Source: an uncultured Prochlorococcus sp.
Lineage (GTDB): Bacteria; Cyanobacteriota; Cyanobacteriia; PCC-6307; Cyanobiaceae
Length of the DNA: 64,000 bases
Direction of reading: 5' to 3'
Assembly: GCA_902616595.1 (NCBI GenBank)
Contig: CACMTJ010000005.1
Coordinates: forward strand, 1 to 64,000
The translations under genes and the position numbers were made by a program. Positions 35,352 to 43,902 of the stretch are shown here, piece by piece (the first letter of the stretch is position 1; each line of letters opens with the position of its first letter). The notes beneath the pieces were generated by a model. The model was not told the origin of the DNA and did not search any database. It saw nothing but the letters and a program-made list of their open reading frames with translations.

Positions 35352-35969
35352 TTGGATAACAGACTTTTTTTTTCGGCAACTCAAAGAAATAGAGACTGCA
35401 TTGGTAATGTACTATCCCGAATTATAAAAAAAGGTTCAGTATTGGAAATCGGGAGTGGCAGTGGTGAACATGGAGTGTTTTTTCAGAAACGCTTTCCTGG
35501 AATAATTTGGCAAACAAGTGACCCAGAGTTAGTGCATAGAAAAAGTATAAGTTCTTGGATTGAGTATGAAGACCTATCTAAGAAAATGCCCCAGCCTCTT
35601 GAGATTGATGTAGAAAAAATTCCTTGGAAAATTCCATTGATATTAGCTAATTCTTTGCAAGGAATAGTCTCTATAAATATGATTCATATAGCAGAGTGGT
35701 CTTGCACTGTAGCACTCTTTAGAGAATCAGGAAAATTACTGAATAAGGGACAATTTTTGATGTTGTATGGGCCATTTAAAATTTGTAATAAGCATACAAG
35801 TGAAAGTAATTATTTTTTCGATAATTCATTAAAAATGCAAAATGATCTTTGGGGTATTAAAAATCTTGAGGAAGTTTGTGATGAGAGTAAGAAAAATGGT
35901 TTTTCTCAAGAGGATATTTTTAGTATGCCTGCAAATAATTATTCAATAATTTACAGAAAAGTTTCTTAA
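35352..35969 (+). CDS. SAM-dependent methyltransferase (DUF938)
   Basis: 205 residues. From a TTG start (LDNRLFFSATQRNRDCIGNV). Motif I VLEIGSGSGEHGVFFQKRFP (about 30-49) and QTSDPE are the DUF938 pattern; SINMIHIAEW near 116 is the central acidic/aromatic stretch. Substrate unknown. A TTG start is required since no ATG/GTG lies upstream in frame. Confidence 0.85.
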   Translation: MDNRLFFSATQRNRDCIGNVLSRIIKKGSVLEIGSGSGEHGVFFQKRFPGIIWQTSDPELVHRKSISSWIEYEDLSKKMPQPLEIDVEKIPWKIPLILANSLQGIVSINMIHIAEWSCTVALFRESGKLLNKGQFLMLYGPFKICNKHTSESNYFFDNSLKMQNDLWGIKNLEEVCDESKKNGFSQEDIFSMPANNYSIIYRKVS

Positions 35970-36020
35970 TAAGGCAAATAAAAATATCAATAAGTTTTTA
36001 AAATTCATCTTATTAGATGA

Positions 36021-36182
36021 TCAACCTGATAGTTTTTTGCTCCATTCTTTATGCTTTTGATCTAAATCTGAAATTTTTTCGCCTAAACTCAACTGTCTTT
36101 CTAATAATTCAACTTTTGTAAGCGTTATTTTTTCCGAATAAAATTTAATAGGCTGTTTACCATGTAGATTGTCGCCACTCAT
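36021..36182 (-). CDS. 53-residue coiled-coil protein
   Basis: MSGDNLHGKQPIKFYSEKIT then LTKVELLERQLSLGEKISDL and DQKHKEWSKKLSG. Heptad-like charged helix, no membrane segment. Function unknown. Confidence 0.55.
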   Translation of the reverse strand: MSGDNLHGKQPIKFYSEKITLTKVELLERQLSLGEKISDLDQKHKEWSKKLSG

Positions 36183-36289
36183 AGAATTACTAAGATTGTG
36201 AGTATTTTCTAAGATGAAAAATTTGTTATTGCTAATTCTTTTATATTTTTTTCAGATTTGCGTAAATTAAAGTGATAAAGAATTGGTGC

Positions 36290-37468
36290 TTATTGTGTTT
36301 TTAATCCATCTTTTTTGTATGAAGATTGCCATATATATCTTCCTCTCTTGATGTCAGACTCAACAGCAACGCAATTGCAAGCAATATTCCATAAAGCTTT
36401 GTGTATTGGATCAGGATTAAAAAGATATGCTTTTTTAAAGGCTTTTTTAATTAAGACAGTTGCCTTTTTTGCATGATAATGAGGGATCGTTGGACATACA
36501 TGATGAACGACATGGCTAGAACCTATATTATGGTGAAGAAAATTAAGGACTCTACCGTAAGGCCTGTCAATAGATAGAAATGCTCCTCTCATAAAGGAAA
36601 ATTCCGTATTTGAAAGATGAGGCACATCTGAATCTGTATGATGAAGCCATGTATAAACTACTAACCAACAATTAACAACTAATAAAGGGCCAAAATACAG
36701 AGTAATTACTGGAAATAATCCATACTTGAAAACTAAATAAACAATGCCCACTAATGTCAAACCTACTCCAATATCTGATATCCAAACTTTCTTGGCCCAT
36801 ACTGATGGCCATAATGCTTTAGAAAATGGTTTAATTGGCCAAAAATGATTTGAAGTGCCATATTTAACACCTCCTGTACTTCCAGTAAGTAAATAAGCAG
36901 GCCAGCCAAATATTAGATGTAAAACAAGTTGTAGAATTCCATAATTTTTCTTACCTAAGGAATTTGAAAAATGTAATTCTTTTTCTCCACCAACTTTTTC
37001 TGTAACTCCATTCCCTTTAATAACTAAAGGGACGTGAGTTTCTCCATTAGTTATGTTATTTGTGAATCGATGATGAACTGCATGAGAACGCTGCCAAGAA
37101 AAATAAGGCACCAGAAGTAATGAATGTAGTAAATAACCAGTTACAGATTCCAATGTTTTGTTTTTAGAGAATGCTCCATGCCCACATTCATGGGCAATTA
37201 CCCAGAATCCCATTGCAGTGGTACCTGATATTAATGCGTAAATTATCCAAATTGGGATCATTTTTGGGTTAAATGGAATAGATAACCCTATTGCAACTAC
37301 TAATGATTGAATGAAAGCTGATTGAAAAAGATACCTCAAAGAAGTTTTGGTATTGCACTTAAAGTAGTTATCTGGGATAACATCCTGAAATTCTTTTATG
37401 CTTGGAATATCTTTATCCTTTATTACAAGCGCTTGGCCTTTAAGACCAGAAAAGTTTATATTACTCAA
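36290..37468 (-). CDS. Membrane fatty-acid desaturase (delta-12/omega-3 type)
   Basis: 392 residues. Three histidine boxes that hold the di-iron centre: HECGH (93-97), HAVHH (129-133) and HVVHH (319-323), with paired membrane helices around them. Closest in layout to cyanobacterial DesA/DesB acyl-lipid desaturases that add double bases to thylakoid lipids, using ferredoxin. Position of desaturation cannot be read from sequence alone. The start ATG is followed by a soluble 30-residue N-terminus. Confidence 0.88.
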   Translation of the reverse strand: MSNINFSGLKGQALVIKDKDIPSIKEFQDVIPDNYFKCNTKTSLRYLFQSAFIQSLVVAIGLSIPFNPKMIPIWIIYALISGTTAMGFWVIAHECGHGAFSKNKTLESVTGYLLHSLLLVPYFSWQRSHAVHHRFTNNITNGETHVPLVIKGNGVTEKVGGEKELHFSNSLGKKNYGILQLVLHLIFGWPAYLLTGSTGGVKYGTSNHFWPIKPFSKALWPSVWAKKVWISDIGVGLTLVGIVYLVFKYGLFPVITLYFGPLLVVNCWLVVYTWLHHTDSDVPHLSNTEFSFMRGAFLSIDRPYGRVLNFLHHNIGSSHVVHHVCPTIPHYHAKKATVLIKKAFKKAYLFNPDPIHKALWNIACNCVAVESDIKRGRYIWQSSYKKDGLKTQ

Positions 37469-37681
37469 ATTTTTGTTGGTTAAGAATTTTGTTAAATAAA
37501 AGAGAATTTATATGTTCTATTATCTATCACAGGATCTCATTATGAAAAGAATTTTTAAATTTTTTTCGATAAAGTTTTTAAGATTTTAATTTCATCTTCA
37601 AATAAAACTATCTTTGGAAAAATTTTTTATTTATTTCTTTTTATTGCTGATTGTATATGCTCTTTTTAAAGCTTAATTAAT

Positions 37682-37813
37682 TTAAAGACCGCGTATATAC
37701 CTTTTAGGTAAACCAGATTGTTTACGTGGCTTTACTAAAATAGGTAAAGCAATAACTCCTACGGTAAAAAGACAGATTGGAGCAACTACCATCAATATAG
37801 ATTCTAGAGACAT
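37682..37813 (-). CDS. 43-residue membrane microprotein
   Basis: MSLESILMVVAPICLFTVGV then IALPILVKPRKQSGLPKRYI. One membrane helix, basic tail. Unrecognised. Confidence 0.5.
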   Translation of the reverse strand: MSLESILMVVAPICLFTVGVIALPILVKPRKQSGLPKRYIRGL

Positions 37814-38002
37814 GAATAATCTTAGATTTATTTATAAATAGCAGGATTTTTTTTTAAAGTCATGCGTATTTATATCTATTTTGTGAGAATAGATTCAACA
37901 TTTTTATAAATTATTAAGTAAAAAAGAAAAAAAGATTAAAAAAAAGCAATTTTTTCAAAATTTATCCTATTTACTTAATCATTATTTAAATAGTGATTAG
38001 TT

Positions 38003-38143
38003 ATGGATCAAGAAAAAAATTGGATGCTTATGACCTATTATTGTCCAACTCATGGTGATTCAGGATTAGTAAAACCGATTCAACTAACAAAAAAAGAAAT
38101 TAGTAAAACATTCTTAAAAAAAGGTAGGAGTTCTAAAAATTAA
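38003..38143 (+). CDS. 46-residue soluble microprotein
   Basis: MDQEKNWMLMTYYCPTHGDS then GLVKPIQLTKKEISKTFLKK. Contains YYCPTHG. Lys-rich end, no membrane segment. Unrecognised. Confidence 0.5.
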   Translation: MDQEKNWMLMTYYCPTHGDSGLVKPIQLTKKEISKTFLKKGRSSKN

Positions 38144-38275
38144 TTTTTAGAATAAAAATATAGTTTTATGAAAATGTTCTAAATATTGATTGAAATCTGA
38201 TTAATTAGAATCCTACAAAAATCCCATAAGCTGCTTTTTTATCAGCAGTATTAAAAATATATTGAAAAACATATC

Positions 38276-38428
38276 TTAATTTGTATCAGAATCGCATGTT
38301 AATTCACATTGATTAAGATCATATGATGATATCTTTTCTAAAATTCTTAACATATCAATTTCGGAAAGCTCTCCATTCGAGTTCCATTTTAAAGTTGTTT
38401 TTCTTTGAGGTGAATTTTTTTTATTCAT
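38276..38428 (-). CDS. 50-residue microprotein coupled to twin-CX3C gene
   Basis: MNKKNSPQRKTTLKWNSNGE then LSEIDMLRILEKISSYDLNQ and CELTCDSDTN. CELTC is a CX3C. Its ribosome site GGAGGTGATC, an almost perfect complement of the 16S 3' end, lies inside the last codons of the upstream gene, and ATG overlaps that gene's stop. So translation follows the upstream gene. Confidence 0.6.
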   Translation of the reverse strand: MNKKNSPQRKTTLKWNSNGELSEIDMLRILEKISSYDLNQCELTCDSDTN

Positions 38429-38579
38429 TTTGATCACCTCCCTTTAAATGAACTTCTAAACAACGAGTAATACATTCTTGATGACCATCCACAATACTGC
38501 ATTCAGTAATACACTCGAAATATGAATTAATAGAATCTATTTCTGTATTCTGATTGGTAGAAACAAATGAATCATTCAT
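38421..38579 (-). CDS. 52-residue twin-CX3C microprotein
   Basis: ATG 38577-38579 chosen; a TTG 17 codons upstream is possible. Acidic N-terminal half, then CITEC (23-27) and CITRC (36-40). Same twin CX3C plan as the gene at 21129, though the rest differs. Ends in GGDQNE, whose codons supply the ribosome site of the next gene. Confidence 0.58.
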   Translation of the reverse strand: MNDSFVSTNQNTEIDSINSYFECITECSIVDGHQECITRCLEVHLKGGDQNE

Positions 38580-38836
38580 AATATTGTTGGATTTATTTGG
38601 AATAGAGATATAGCACGAATTTATGTTCAATAATTTAATTTATTAAGTGAATCAGAAAAAATAAGTATTATTTACTAAATTTTTTTTGCAACTGGTTTAC
38701 CTTGAAAAAGATAGTAAAATCCTTCTTTTAAAACACAAAAGTAAAAAATAATTTTGATTATTTAATATTAATTTATAAGGTAATATTCTAAAAAAATCAG
38801 CATAAAGACTGATTTACTTTTCAGTAATTTAGTTAG

Positions 38837-39019
38837 ATGATTAAAAAGTACACTTTTAGATTGCACATGAAATCAGTAATCACTTGGCTTTCGAAAATGT
38901 TAGAGAGTATGGCAAATGCTTTTATGCATCCTTTAAAGAATGACTTGCCTCCATCTATTGGTACTCATGCATATAGCAGTATTCCTCTAAAAAGAAAATT
39001 GAGAAGAAGGTTGAATTAG
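38837..39019 (+). CDS. 60-residue unknown protein
   Basis: MIKKYTFRLHMKSVITWLSK, then MLESMANAFMHPLKNDLPPS and a basic end KRKLRRRLN. An internal ATG at codon 11 is an alternative start. HPLKNDLPPSIG is a distinctive turn. Unrecognised. Confidence 0.55.
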   Translation: MIKKYTFRLHMKSVITWLSKMLESMANAFMHPLKNDLPPSIGTHAYSSIPLKRKLRRRLN

Positions 39020-39022
39020 GTA

Positions 39023-40129
39023 TTAATTTATTGGAATTAATTTTTCATTTTTATTATCCCAAATAATATATTTGAAGCAGTTTGAAAAATCGCTTAATTT
39101 TAAGAACTTTGATTGTTGGAGTAAATGAATGTTTGCTTTATGACAAGCTCTTAAGTTGTAATTTGGTATTCTCTCAGAGAGATGGTGAATGCTGTGGAAG
39201 GATATGTCTGCTAAAAACCAATTTAACCAATTAGGGATATCTAAATTGCTACTACCTAAAATAGCTCCATCGATGAGATCCCAATTTTTTGTATTTTTAG
39301 CATATGCATTTTCGTAGTTATGTTGTACAAAAAAAACACATATTAAAATTGCTGCTGATAAGGTTAATATAATGGAATAAAACGATAAGAAAAAAACTAC
39401 CCCCAACCACTTACACATAAAAATCCACCCTATTATTACTACTATGTTATTGATTATTAATTCACATAGTTCACTAAAATTATCTCCATAATCAGAAAAA
39501 GGTGGTTTCACTCTTGAATTAATAACTAATAGTTGAGAAATATCTCTGTTTTTTATTTTGATAAAAGTCTCTTCCAATATATCTTTAATGAAATTAAAAA
39601 TTATAATGACTAGTCCTAATCTAGGCTTTAAAACTAAGTAAAAAAAACCGCCAGGGAATAGCATCATCCAGTTTCGACTTACTTTATAAAATATTTGCTC
39701 TCTTTTTGTAAGAGATTCATAGTCTTCAAGACTTAAAACATCTATCGGCCCTTTGTAAATTTCCCAATTTCCGTTATTTCTATGATGAAATGCATGATCA
39801 ATTGACCATGACTTCTGGGGAATACCATTAACCAAGCCAAGTAAAAATCCAAAAAAGCGGTTTAATTTCTGTTTTGTAAAAAGAGAATTATGACCGCAAT
39901 CATGCATTAATGAGAATGTTCGAGAAGAGAACAGAGTTAGAAGAATTATAAAAGGCACTAATAGGAATGCTTTAATCAATAATGAAAAAGGTTGAATTAT
40001 TATTTGGTGGACAATTAACCAGATAAAAATTATTGGGAGGATGGTAGAAATAATTTGATAACAAGCTCTAATATTATTTCTTTTTAAAAATGGCTTTATT
40101 AAAAAATCTCTTCTATTTACTTTTAGCAT
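39023..40129 (-). CDS. Second membrane fatty-acid desaturase
   Basis: 368 residues with His boxes HDCGH (76-80), HAFHH (112-116) and HSIHH (312-316), and two pairs of membrane helices. Box spacing matches acyl-lipid desaturases, and the sequence differs clearly from the enzyme at 36290, so a different positional specificity or substrate is likely. Might also be a carotenoid-type di-iron oxygenase of the same superfamily. Confidence 0.85.
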   Translation of the reverse strand: MLKVNRRDFLIKPFLKRNNIRACYQIISTILPIIFIWLIVHQIIIQPFSLLIKAFLLVPFIILLTLFSSRTFSLMHDCGHNSLFTKQKLNRFFGFLLGLVNGIPQKSWSIDHAFHHRNNGNWEIYKGPIDVLSLEDYESLTKREQIFYKVSRNWMMLFPGGFFYLVLKPRLGLVIIIFNFIKDILEETFIKIKNRDISQLLVINSRVKPPFSDYGDNFSELCELIINNIVVIIGWIFMCKWLGVVFFLSFYSIILTLSAAILICVFFVQHNYENAYAKNTKNWDLIDGAILGSSNLDIPNWLNWFLADISFHSIHHLSERIPNYNLRACHKANIHLLQQSKFLKLSDFSNCFKYIIWDNKNEKLIPIN

Positions 40130-40209
40130 ATTTCACTTATTATTTTTGATACTAACAATTTTTAAAAAGTATTGATTATTTAATAAACAATAAAATTTTA
40201 AAAATCATA

Positions 40210-40365
40210 CTAAAGAATAAATTCTTTAGACATAGTTCTCAATTGATCAAGATTTAATCTTTCTAAGTAATTTTTAAAGTCACTAACATTCTTAGTAGAG
40301 TCAGAATTTCTGCTCTCGTAAAGAAGACTATTAGAAATTAACTCAATAAGATGATCTTTATCCAT
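40210..40365 (-). CDS. 51-residue acidic microprotein
   Basis: MDKDHLIELISNSLLYESRN then SDSTKNVSDFKNYLERLNLD and QLRTMSKEFIL. Soluble, helical. Unrecognised. Confidence 0.5.
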   Translation of the reverse strand: MDKDHLIELISNSLLYESRNSDSTKNVSDFKNYLERLNLDQLRTMSKEFIL

Positions 40366-40450
40366 AACTCCTTATAGACCAAAATTCCTGTTTAAAAAAT
40401 TAAGGTCTTGAATTCGAGATCATTCACTCATCTCTATTTAAGAGTTATTT

Positions 40451-40669
40451 TTATAAATTTTTTAATTCTTGTTCTATTTTTTCTAATCTTTCATTTAATT
40501 CTTTTTGTTCCTTAATTAAGGATTTTTTCTTTTCTGCACGCTCTTTGTTTAAAGGAGAATTGAAATATTTTTGGTAAGAGACAAAAAAAACTGCTATCGC
40601 TACTGCAATGCCAAGAGCACCAATTATTAAAATTGGAGATGAAGGAAAGTCGTAAAATGGAATTGACAA
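40451..40669 (-). CDS. 72-residue membrane-anchored coiled-coil protein
   Basis: One membrane helix (about 11-31: SPILIIGALGIAVAIAVFFV), then a charged coiled coil rich in Lys/Glu (NKERAEKKKSLIKEQKELNE). Typical of small thylakoid-associated proteins, but no family is recognised. Confidence 0.6.
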   Translation of the reverse strand: MSIPFYDFPSSPILIIGALGIAVAIAVFFVSYQKYFNSPLNKERAEKKKSLIKEQKELNERLEKIEQELKNL

Positions 40670-40877
40670 TGTACTTTAAAAAAATAAATTCTAGCTATCT
40701 CATAAACAAAAAAATGAGTAATAAATACTTATTCTTTTAAAAGCTTTATGGTAATTATGCTAGTTATTTTGTAAAAAATAAATAAGGTTATTCTTTAATT
40801 GGTTTTTTAAAATAAGTATTTGTACAGCTGTCAAAGAATGAATAACTAATAATGATTAAACTAGTAAAAATTTTTTC

Positions 40878-41195
40878 ATGAAGAAAATCATAAATAAAAA
40901 AAGTAATAAAAATGAACCATGGTTTAAATGGTTAACAAGAGAACTTAATTCTTATGAAGCTTTTCAGGATTTCGAATCGGGCAAGAATCCACAAGATGTA
41001 GCAGAGGATTTTATTTCTAAAAATAGTAATGCTATTTCAGAAGTTTTCGAGAATTTTGATGAAGAAGATAAAGATACACTCGATCAGTTTCTTAAATTAA
41101 CCGAATGCGAAATGCATGTATTTAGAATTCTTGAAAAACAAATAGAGTTAAGAAACAAGGTAAGATTTGTAGATTTTAAAAAAAGAAAAAAATGA
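40878..41195 (+). CDS. Small soluble protein, paralogue of 51531 gene
   Basis: 105 residues. WFKWLTRELNSYEAFQDFES, DVAEDFISKNSNAI, then DQFLKLTECEMHVFRILEKQ. It aligns with the 88-residue protein at 51531 (WF.W, G..P..(V/I)AE.F, FLKL(T/S)E.E.H). Function unknown; acidic helical protein. Confidence 0.68.
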   Translation: MKKIINKKSNKNEPWFKWLTRELNSYEAFQDFESGKNPQDVAEDFISKNSNAISEVFENFDEEDKDTLDQFLKLTECEMHVFRILEKQIELRNKVRFVDFKKRKK

Positions 41196-41206
41196 CGAGT
41201 TAATTT

Positions 41207-41542
41207 CTATATAAGTTTATTCTTCCCATTACCAGTCTTACCAAAGCCTAGCCAGATGAACCACAAGATCCATCCGAAGATAGGTATTAAATTAATAAAG
41301 ATCCATTTCCAATCTTTACCAAAGTCTCTGATTCTTCTTATATCAATAGCTATTTGAGGAATGACACAAACTAATCCATAAGCATTGAATCCAAACGTTT
41401 TTAAAAATATTGGGATAGTTAGTAAAGAAATTATAAGATTCGCTAATTGAACTAACCACCAGTCTGAGCGACATGTGAATCCTTTGAATTCTGTAGCTTT
41501 AATCCAAAACTCCTTATATGCATTAAAAAAATTATTAAGCAT
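41207..41542 (-). CDS. DUF805 family membrane protein
   Basis: 111 residues, usual length. Signature R(S)DWW and a second RRIRDFGKDWKWIFINLIPI (about 69-88) with four membrane helices; GLVCVIPQIAIDIRRIRD is the family core. Function unknown, widespread in bacteria. Confidence 0.85.
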   Translation of the reverse strand: MLNNFFNAYKEFWIKATEFKGFTCRSDWWLVQLANLIISLLTIPIFLKTFGFNAYGLVCVIPQIAIDIRRIRDFGKDWKWIFINLIPIFGWILWFIWLGFGKTGNGKNKLI

Positions 41543-41611
41543 ATATTAAAAATTCAAAGAATTTAATACTATCAATTTAATCTTCAATTTCTCAAAATGT
41601 TTTTTTATTTA

Positions 41612-41776
41612 CTAAATAGGATCAAATAAATTCATATCATTTGAATCTTCTTTTGGGAGATCATCTCGATTTGGTAATGAACAGAATCCGTCTTTGCAAA
41701 TCATCTTTTCTTTTTCAATACTTCTAGTTTCTGAGAATATATTTTTGTTATTGTTATTTGAAGATTCTTTCAGCAT
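41612..41776 (-). CDS. 54-residue polar microprotein
   Basis: MLKESSNNNNKNIFSETRSI then EKEKMICKDGFCSLPNRDDL and acidic end. CKDGFC may be a CX4C metal or disulfide pair. Unrecognised. Confidence 0.5.
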   Translation of the reverse strand: MLKESSNNNNKNIFSETRSIEKEKMICKDGFCSLPNRDDLPKEDSNDMNLFDPI

Positions 41777-41858
41777 TTATATAAAAAAATTAAATCCAAT
41801 ATTAAATTAATAACTCAATTTATTTTGATAAGCAATAAATTTAATATTAATTATTTAT

Positions 41859-41954
41859 TTACTTTTTTTGATTTGGCAAGTCTCTCCAAAACAGCGCCAT
41901 TATATAAATGAATAAAGATATAGAACAAATATAAAGTAAAGAATTTAGATGCAT
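41859..41954 (-). CDS. 31-residue membrane microprotein
   Basis: MHLNSLLYICSISLFIYIMA then LFWRDLPNQKK. A single helix with the C-terminus in the positive side. Similar size to photosystem small subunits, but not recognisable as one. Confidence 0.48.
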   Translation of the reverse strand: MHLNSLLYICSISLFIYIMALFWRDLPNQKK

Positions 41955-42066
41955 TTTTATTTATTAAAGTAATTAGTAGGAGAGCTCCTTCACAAAAAGG
42001 AATAACCATGAATTTGTAGTTGTCTAACTTAGTAATCCTTCAAATTCTAGTATTTATTTAAGTTTT

Positions 42067-42207
42067 TTACGATTTATCCTTATTTATATCTGTTAAAGCT
42101 TTTCTCCCTTCTTTAAGGGTTCTTAAGACGAGCCAAGATAGAGAGGAAATGATAAGAATGGTAAGTGTAATTAGAGAAATATGAGTTGTTTCGATATTGT
42201 TAATCAA
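42067..42207 (-). CDS. 46-residue membrane microprotein
   Basis: TTG start. MINNIETTHISLITLTILII then SSLSWLVLRTLKEGRKALTD. One membrane helix with a charged C-terminus. The start codon choice is uncertain. Confidence 0.42.
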   Translation of the reverse strand: MINNIETTHISLITLTILIISSLSWLVLRTLKEGRKALTDINKDKS

Positions 42208-42253
42208 TCTACTGAAATTTTTATAGAGATTGTAATTTAAAATCTAAAAAATT

Positions 42254-42433
42254 TCAAACTTCAGATCTAGAGTAAGCAGGTATAAGCATTCCACCATCTT
42301 GGTCATCGTTATCATCATCAAACCCACCCCCTAGAAGTAATTCAATAATTACAAGTACAGCTACTGGATAAAGGCACCATAGTATCGCTGTAAAAGGACT
42401 TACTGAGGAAGAAGCTGAGTAAAATTCTGTCAT
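42254..42433 (-). CDS. 59-residue membrane microprotein with DDDNDDQDGG motif
   Basis: MTEFYSASSSVSPFTAILWC then LYPVAVLVIIELLLGGG, one helix (about 20-40), then the acidic FDDDNDDQDGGMLIP. The acidic run resembles the one in the protein at 43572. Function unknown; the acidic motif could bind divalent cations. Confidence 0.62.
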   Translation of the reverse strand: MTEFYSASSSVSPFTAILWCLYPVAVLVIIELLLGGGFDDDNDDQDGGMLIPAYSRSEV

Positions 42434-42718
42434 AAACTGATATTAATCTAAAGAAACAACAATTGTGGATCTTCTAGGTAGTGTTTTATTCAATATTTTT
42501 ATTAATATTTTTTAAAAACTTTTCTCTTTAGCACGAATAGATCTTTGGTATGTATTGATATTTTTATTCTTAAAATCAATTTGAATAATAATTTTTTTTG
42601 AACTTACTGAGAAACTAATAATGACATAATGAATCGCGCGATTGTTATTTTTTATACTTAACAACAATTGTACAATTTTGATTCAAAAACTATTATTTAT
42701 CTTGATTTTATAAATTCT

Positions 42719-42850
42719 ATGTTTTCTTTCACTTTTGATCCTTTGGCTGCGATATTTGGTATATCTGGAATTGTAGGCTTCTTTTTCTTCGTTTCTGCTG
42801 CTAAGGGAACTTCCAGTATCAATACAAAACCAAAAAAGGAATTAGATTAG
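42719..42850 (+). CDS. 43-residue membrane microprotein
   Basis: ATG 42719 chosen over a non-AUG start upstream. MFSFTFDPLAAIFGISGIVG then FFFFVSAAKGTSSINTKPKK. One membrane helix. Two short palindromes precede it (42632-42643 and 42666-42677). Confidence 0.5.
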   Translation: MFSFTFDPLAAIFGISGIVGFFFFVSAAKGTSSINTKPKKELD

Positions 42851-42914
42851 AACTTATTTTCTCAGAAAACTAAATTGAAATTTTAAATTTAGTATTTAAA
42901 AGGCTCTTTAATTA

Positions 42915-43085
42915 TTACTTATTCCATTGTTTAGAAATAAATTCAAGAAAATCTTTTAGATCCTCTTCAGGACAATTTGTTTGTTTTTGTAAATCAATGC
43001 AAATTTGCTTAATATTTTCAAAGGCCTTTTTAACTATTTCGTTTTTTTCAATAACCTCAAAATATTCTTGATCAGTAAAAGGCAT
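42915..43085 (-). CDS. 56-residue soluble microprotein
   Basis: MPFTDQEYFEVIEKNEIVKK then AFENIKQICIDLQKQTNCPE and EDLKDFLEFISKQWNK. All-helical, acidic, two Cys. Unrecognised. Confidence 0.55.
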   Translation of the reverse strand: MPFTDQEYFEVIEKNEIVKKAFENIKQICIDLQKQTNCPEEDLKDFLEFISKQWNK

Positions 43086-43176
43086 AATATTAGTTTCCTT
43101 CTTGAAAATTATTTATTACCCATATTTTATCTACATTGACTTAACAGTAAAGAAGAAAAACTCTTTTTTCTTAAAT

Positions 43177-43452
43177 TTAGCTACCCAATCGATAATGTTT
43201 TTTAATACTTTTGGTTACTTCCCATTCGCAGTTAAGTCCAGCAGGAAACTCAACTAGATCTCCAGCTTTAATCACGTAAATGTCACCGTTTTGGGTACTT
43301 ATTTTCGCTTGACCTTCAATAATTAAGCAAATTTCCTTATCATCGTAATTCCATTGAAATTTGCTTGGCTCACATTCCCAAATAGGCCAACTTTTTATTC
43401 CATACTGAATTATTACGCTTGCACTACAGGGGGAAGTTATTAGAACTTTCAC
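43177..43452 (-). CDS. Cupin (DUF861 type)
   Basis: 91 residues. WPIWECEPSKFQWNYDDKEI (about 22-41) and CLIIEGQAKISTQNG, then AGDLVEFPAGLNCEWEVTKS match the compact DUF861 cupin fold seen in ureidoglycolate-like and EutQ-like proteins. Metal ligands are incomplete, so enzymatic activity is uncertain. Confidence 0.85.
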   Translation of the reverse strand: MKVLITSPCSASVIIQYGIKSWPIWECEPSKFQWNYDDKEICLIIEGQAKISTQNGDIYVIKAGDLVEFPAGLNCEWEVTKSIKKHYRLGS

Positions 43453-43571
43453 GAAATAGTTCGGATGTGTTTTTTCATTTTACAAATAAAAGAAATATTT
43501 ATTTTCGAGAATGTGTATTTCTTTACTGTCTTTTATTTTTTTTCGTTTATCATAAAAAAAATTTCGAATTT

Positions 43572-43706
43572 ATGGATGAGCTTTCTGTATTATCAATTTC
43601 GCTATCTATAGCTTCTCTAGGAATATTTTTTTTATTTTTCGCTTCAAATGATGATGATGACCAAGATGGAGGTAAGTTGATTAAATCATTAGAAAGAATT
43701 AATTAA
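43572..43706 (+). CDS. 44-residue membrane microprotein with NDDDDQDGG motif
   Basis: MDELSVLSISLSIASLGIFF then LFFASNDDDDQDGGKLIKSL. One membrane helix, then an acidic motif nearly identical to that at 42254. ATG 43572 is chosen; the frame upstream overlaps the DUF861 gene. Converges with the 40-residue gene, sharing the stop region. Confidence 0.58.
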   Translation: MDELSVLSISLSIASLGIFFLFFASNDDDDQDGGKLIKSLERIN

Positions 43707-43825
43707 TTCCAAGTAAATAAAACATTTAATAGAGATTTATAACCTATAAAGCCTGCATAAATGCAGCTTAAAAAAATAACATAAACTTCCAATGTGCCAA
43801 GTCTTTTTTTCTTTAATGTTTTCAT
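43703..43825 (-). CDS. 40-residue membrane microprotein
   Basis: Basic MKTLKKKRLGTLEVYVIFLS then CIYAGFIGYKSLLNVLFTWN. One helix. Stop overlaps the convergent 43572 stop by four bases. Confidence 0.5.
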   Translation of the reverse strand: MKTLKKKRLGTLEVYVIFLSCIYAGFIGYKSLLNVLFTWN

Positions 43826-43902
43826 TTTTTTGAGTGTTTATAAGGTAATTTTATTTAATTTGATTTTTATTAACATGAGTATTTTTTACATTAACTCAGA
43901 GA

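Noticed and set aside
43419-43571. Upstream extension of the 44-residue DDDDQDGG protein
   Set aside because: Non-AUG start and antisense overlap with the DUF861 gene; the ATG at 43572 explains the membrane protein alone.
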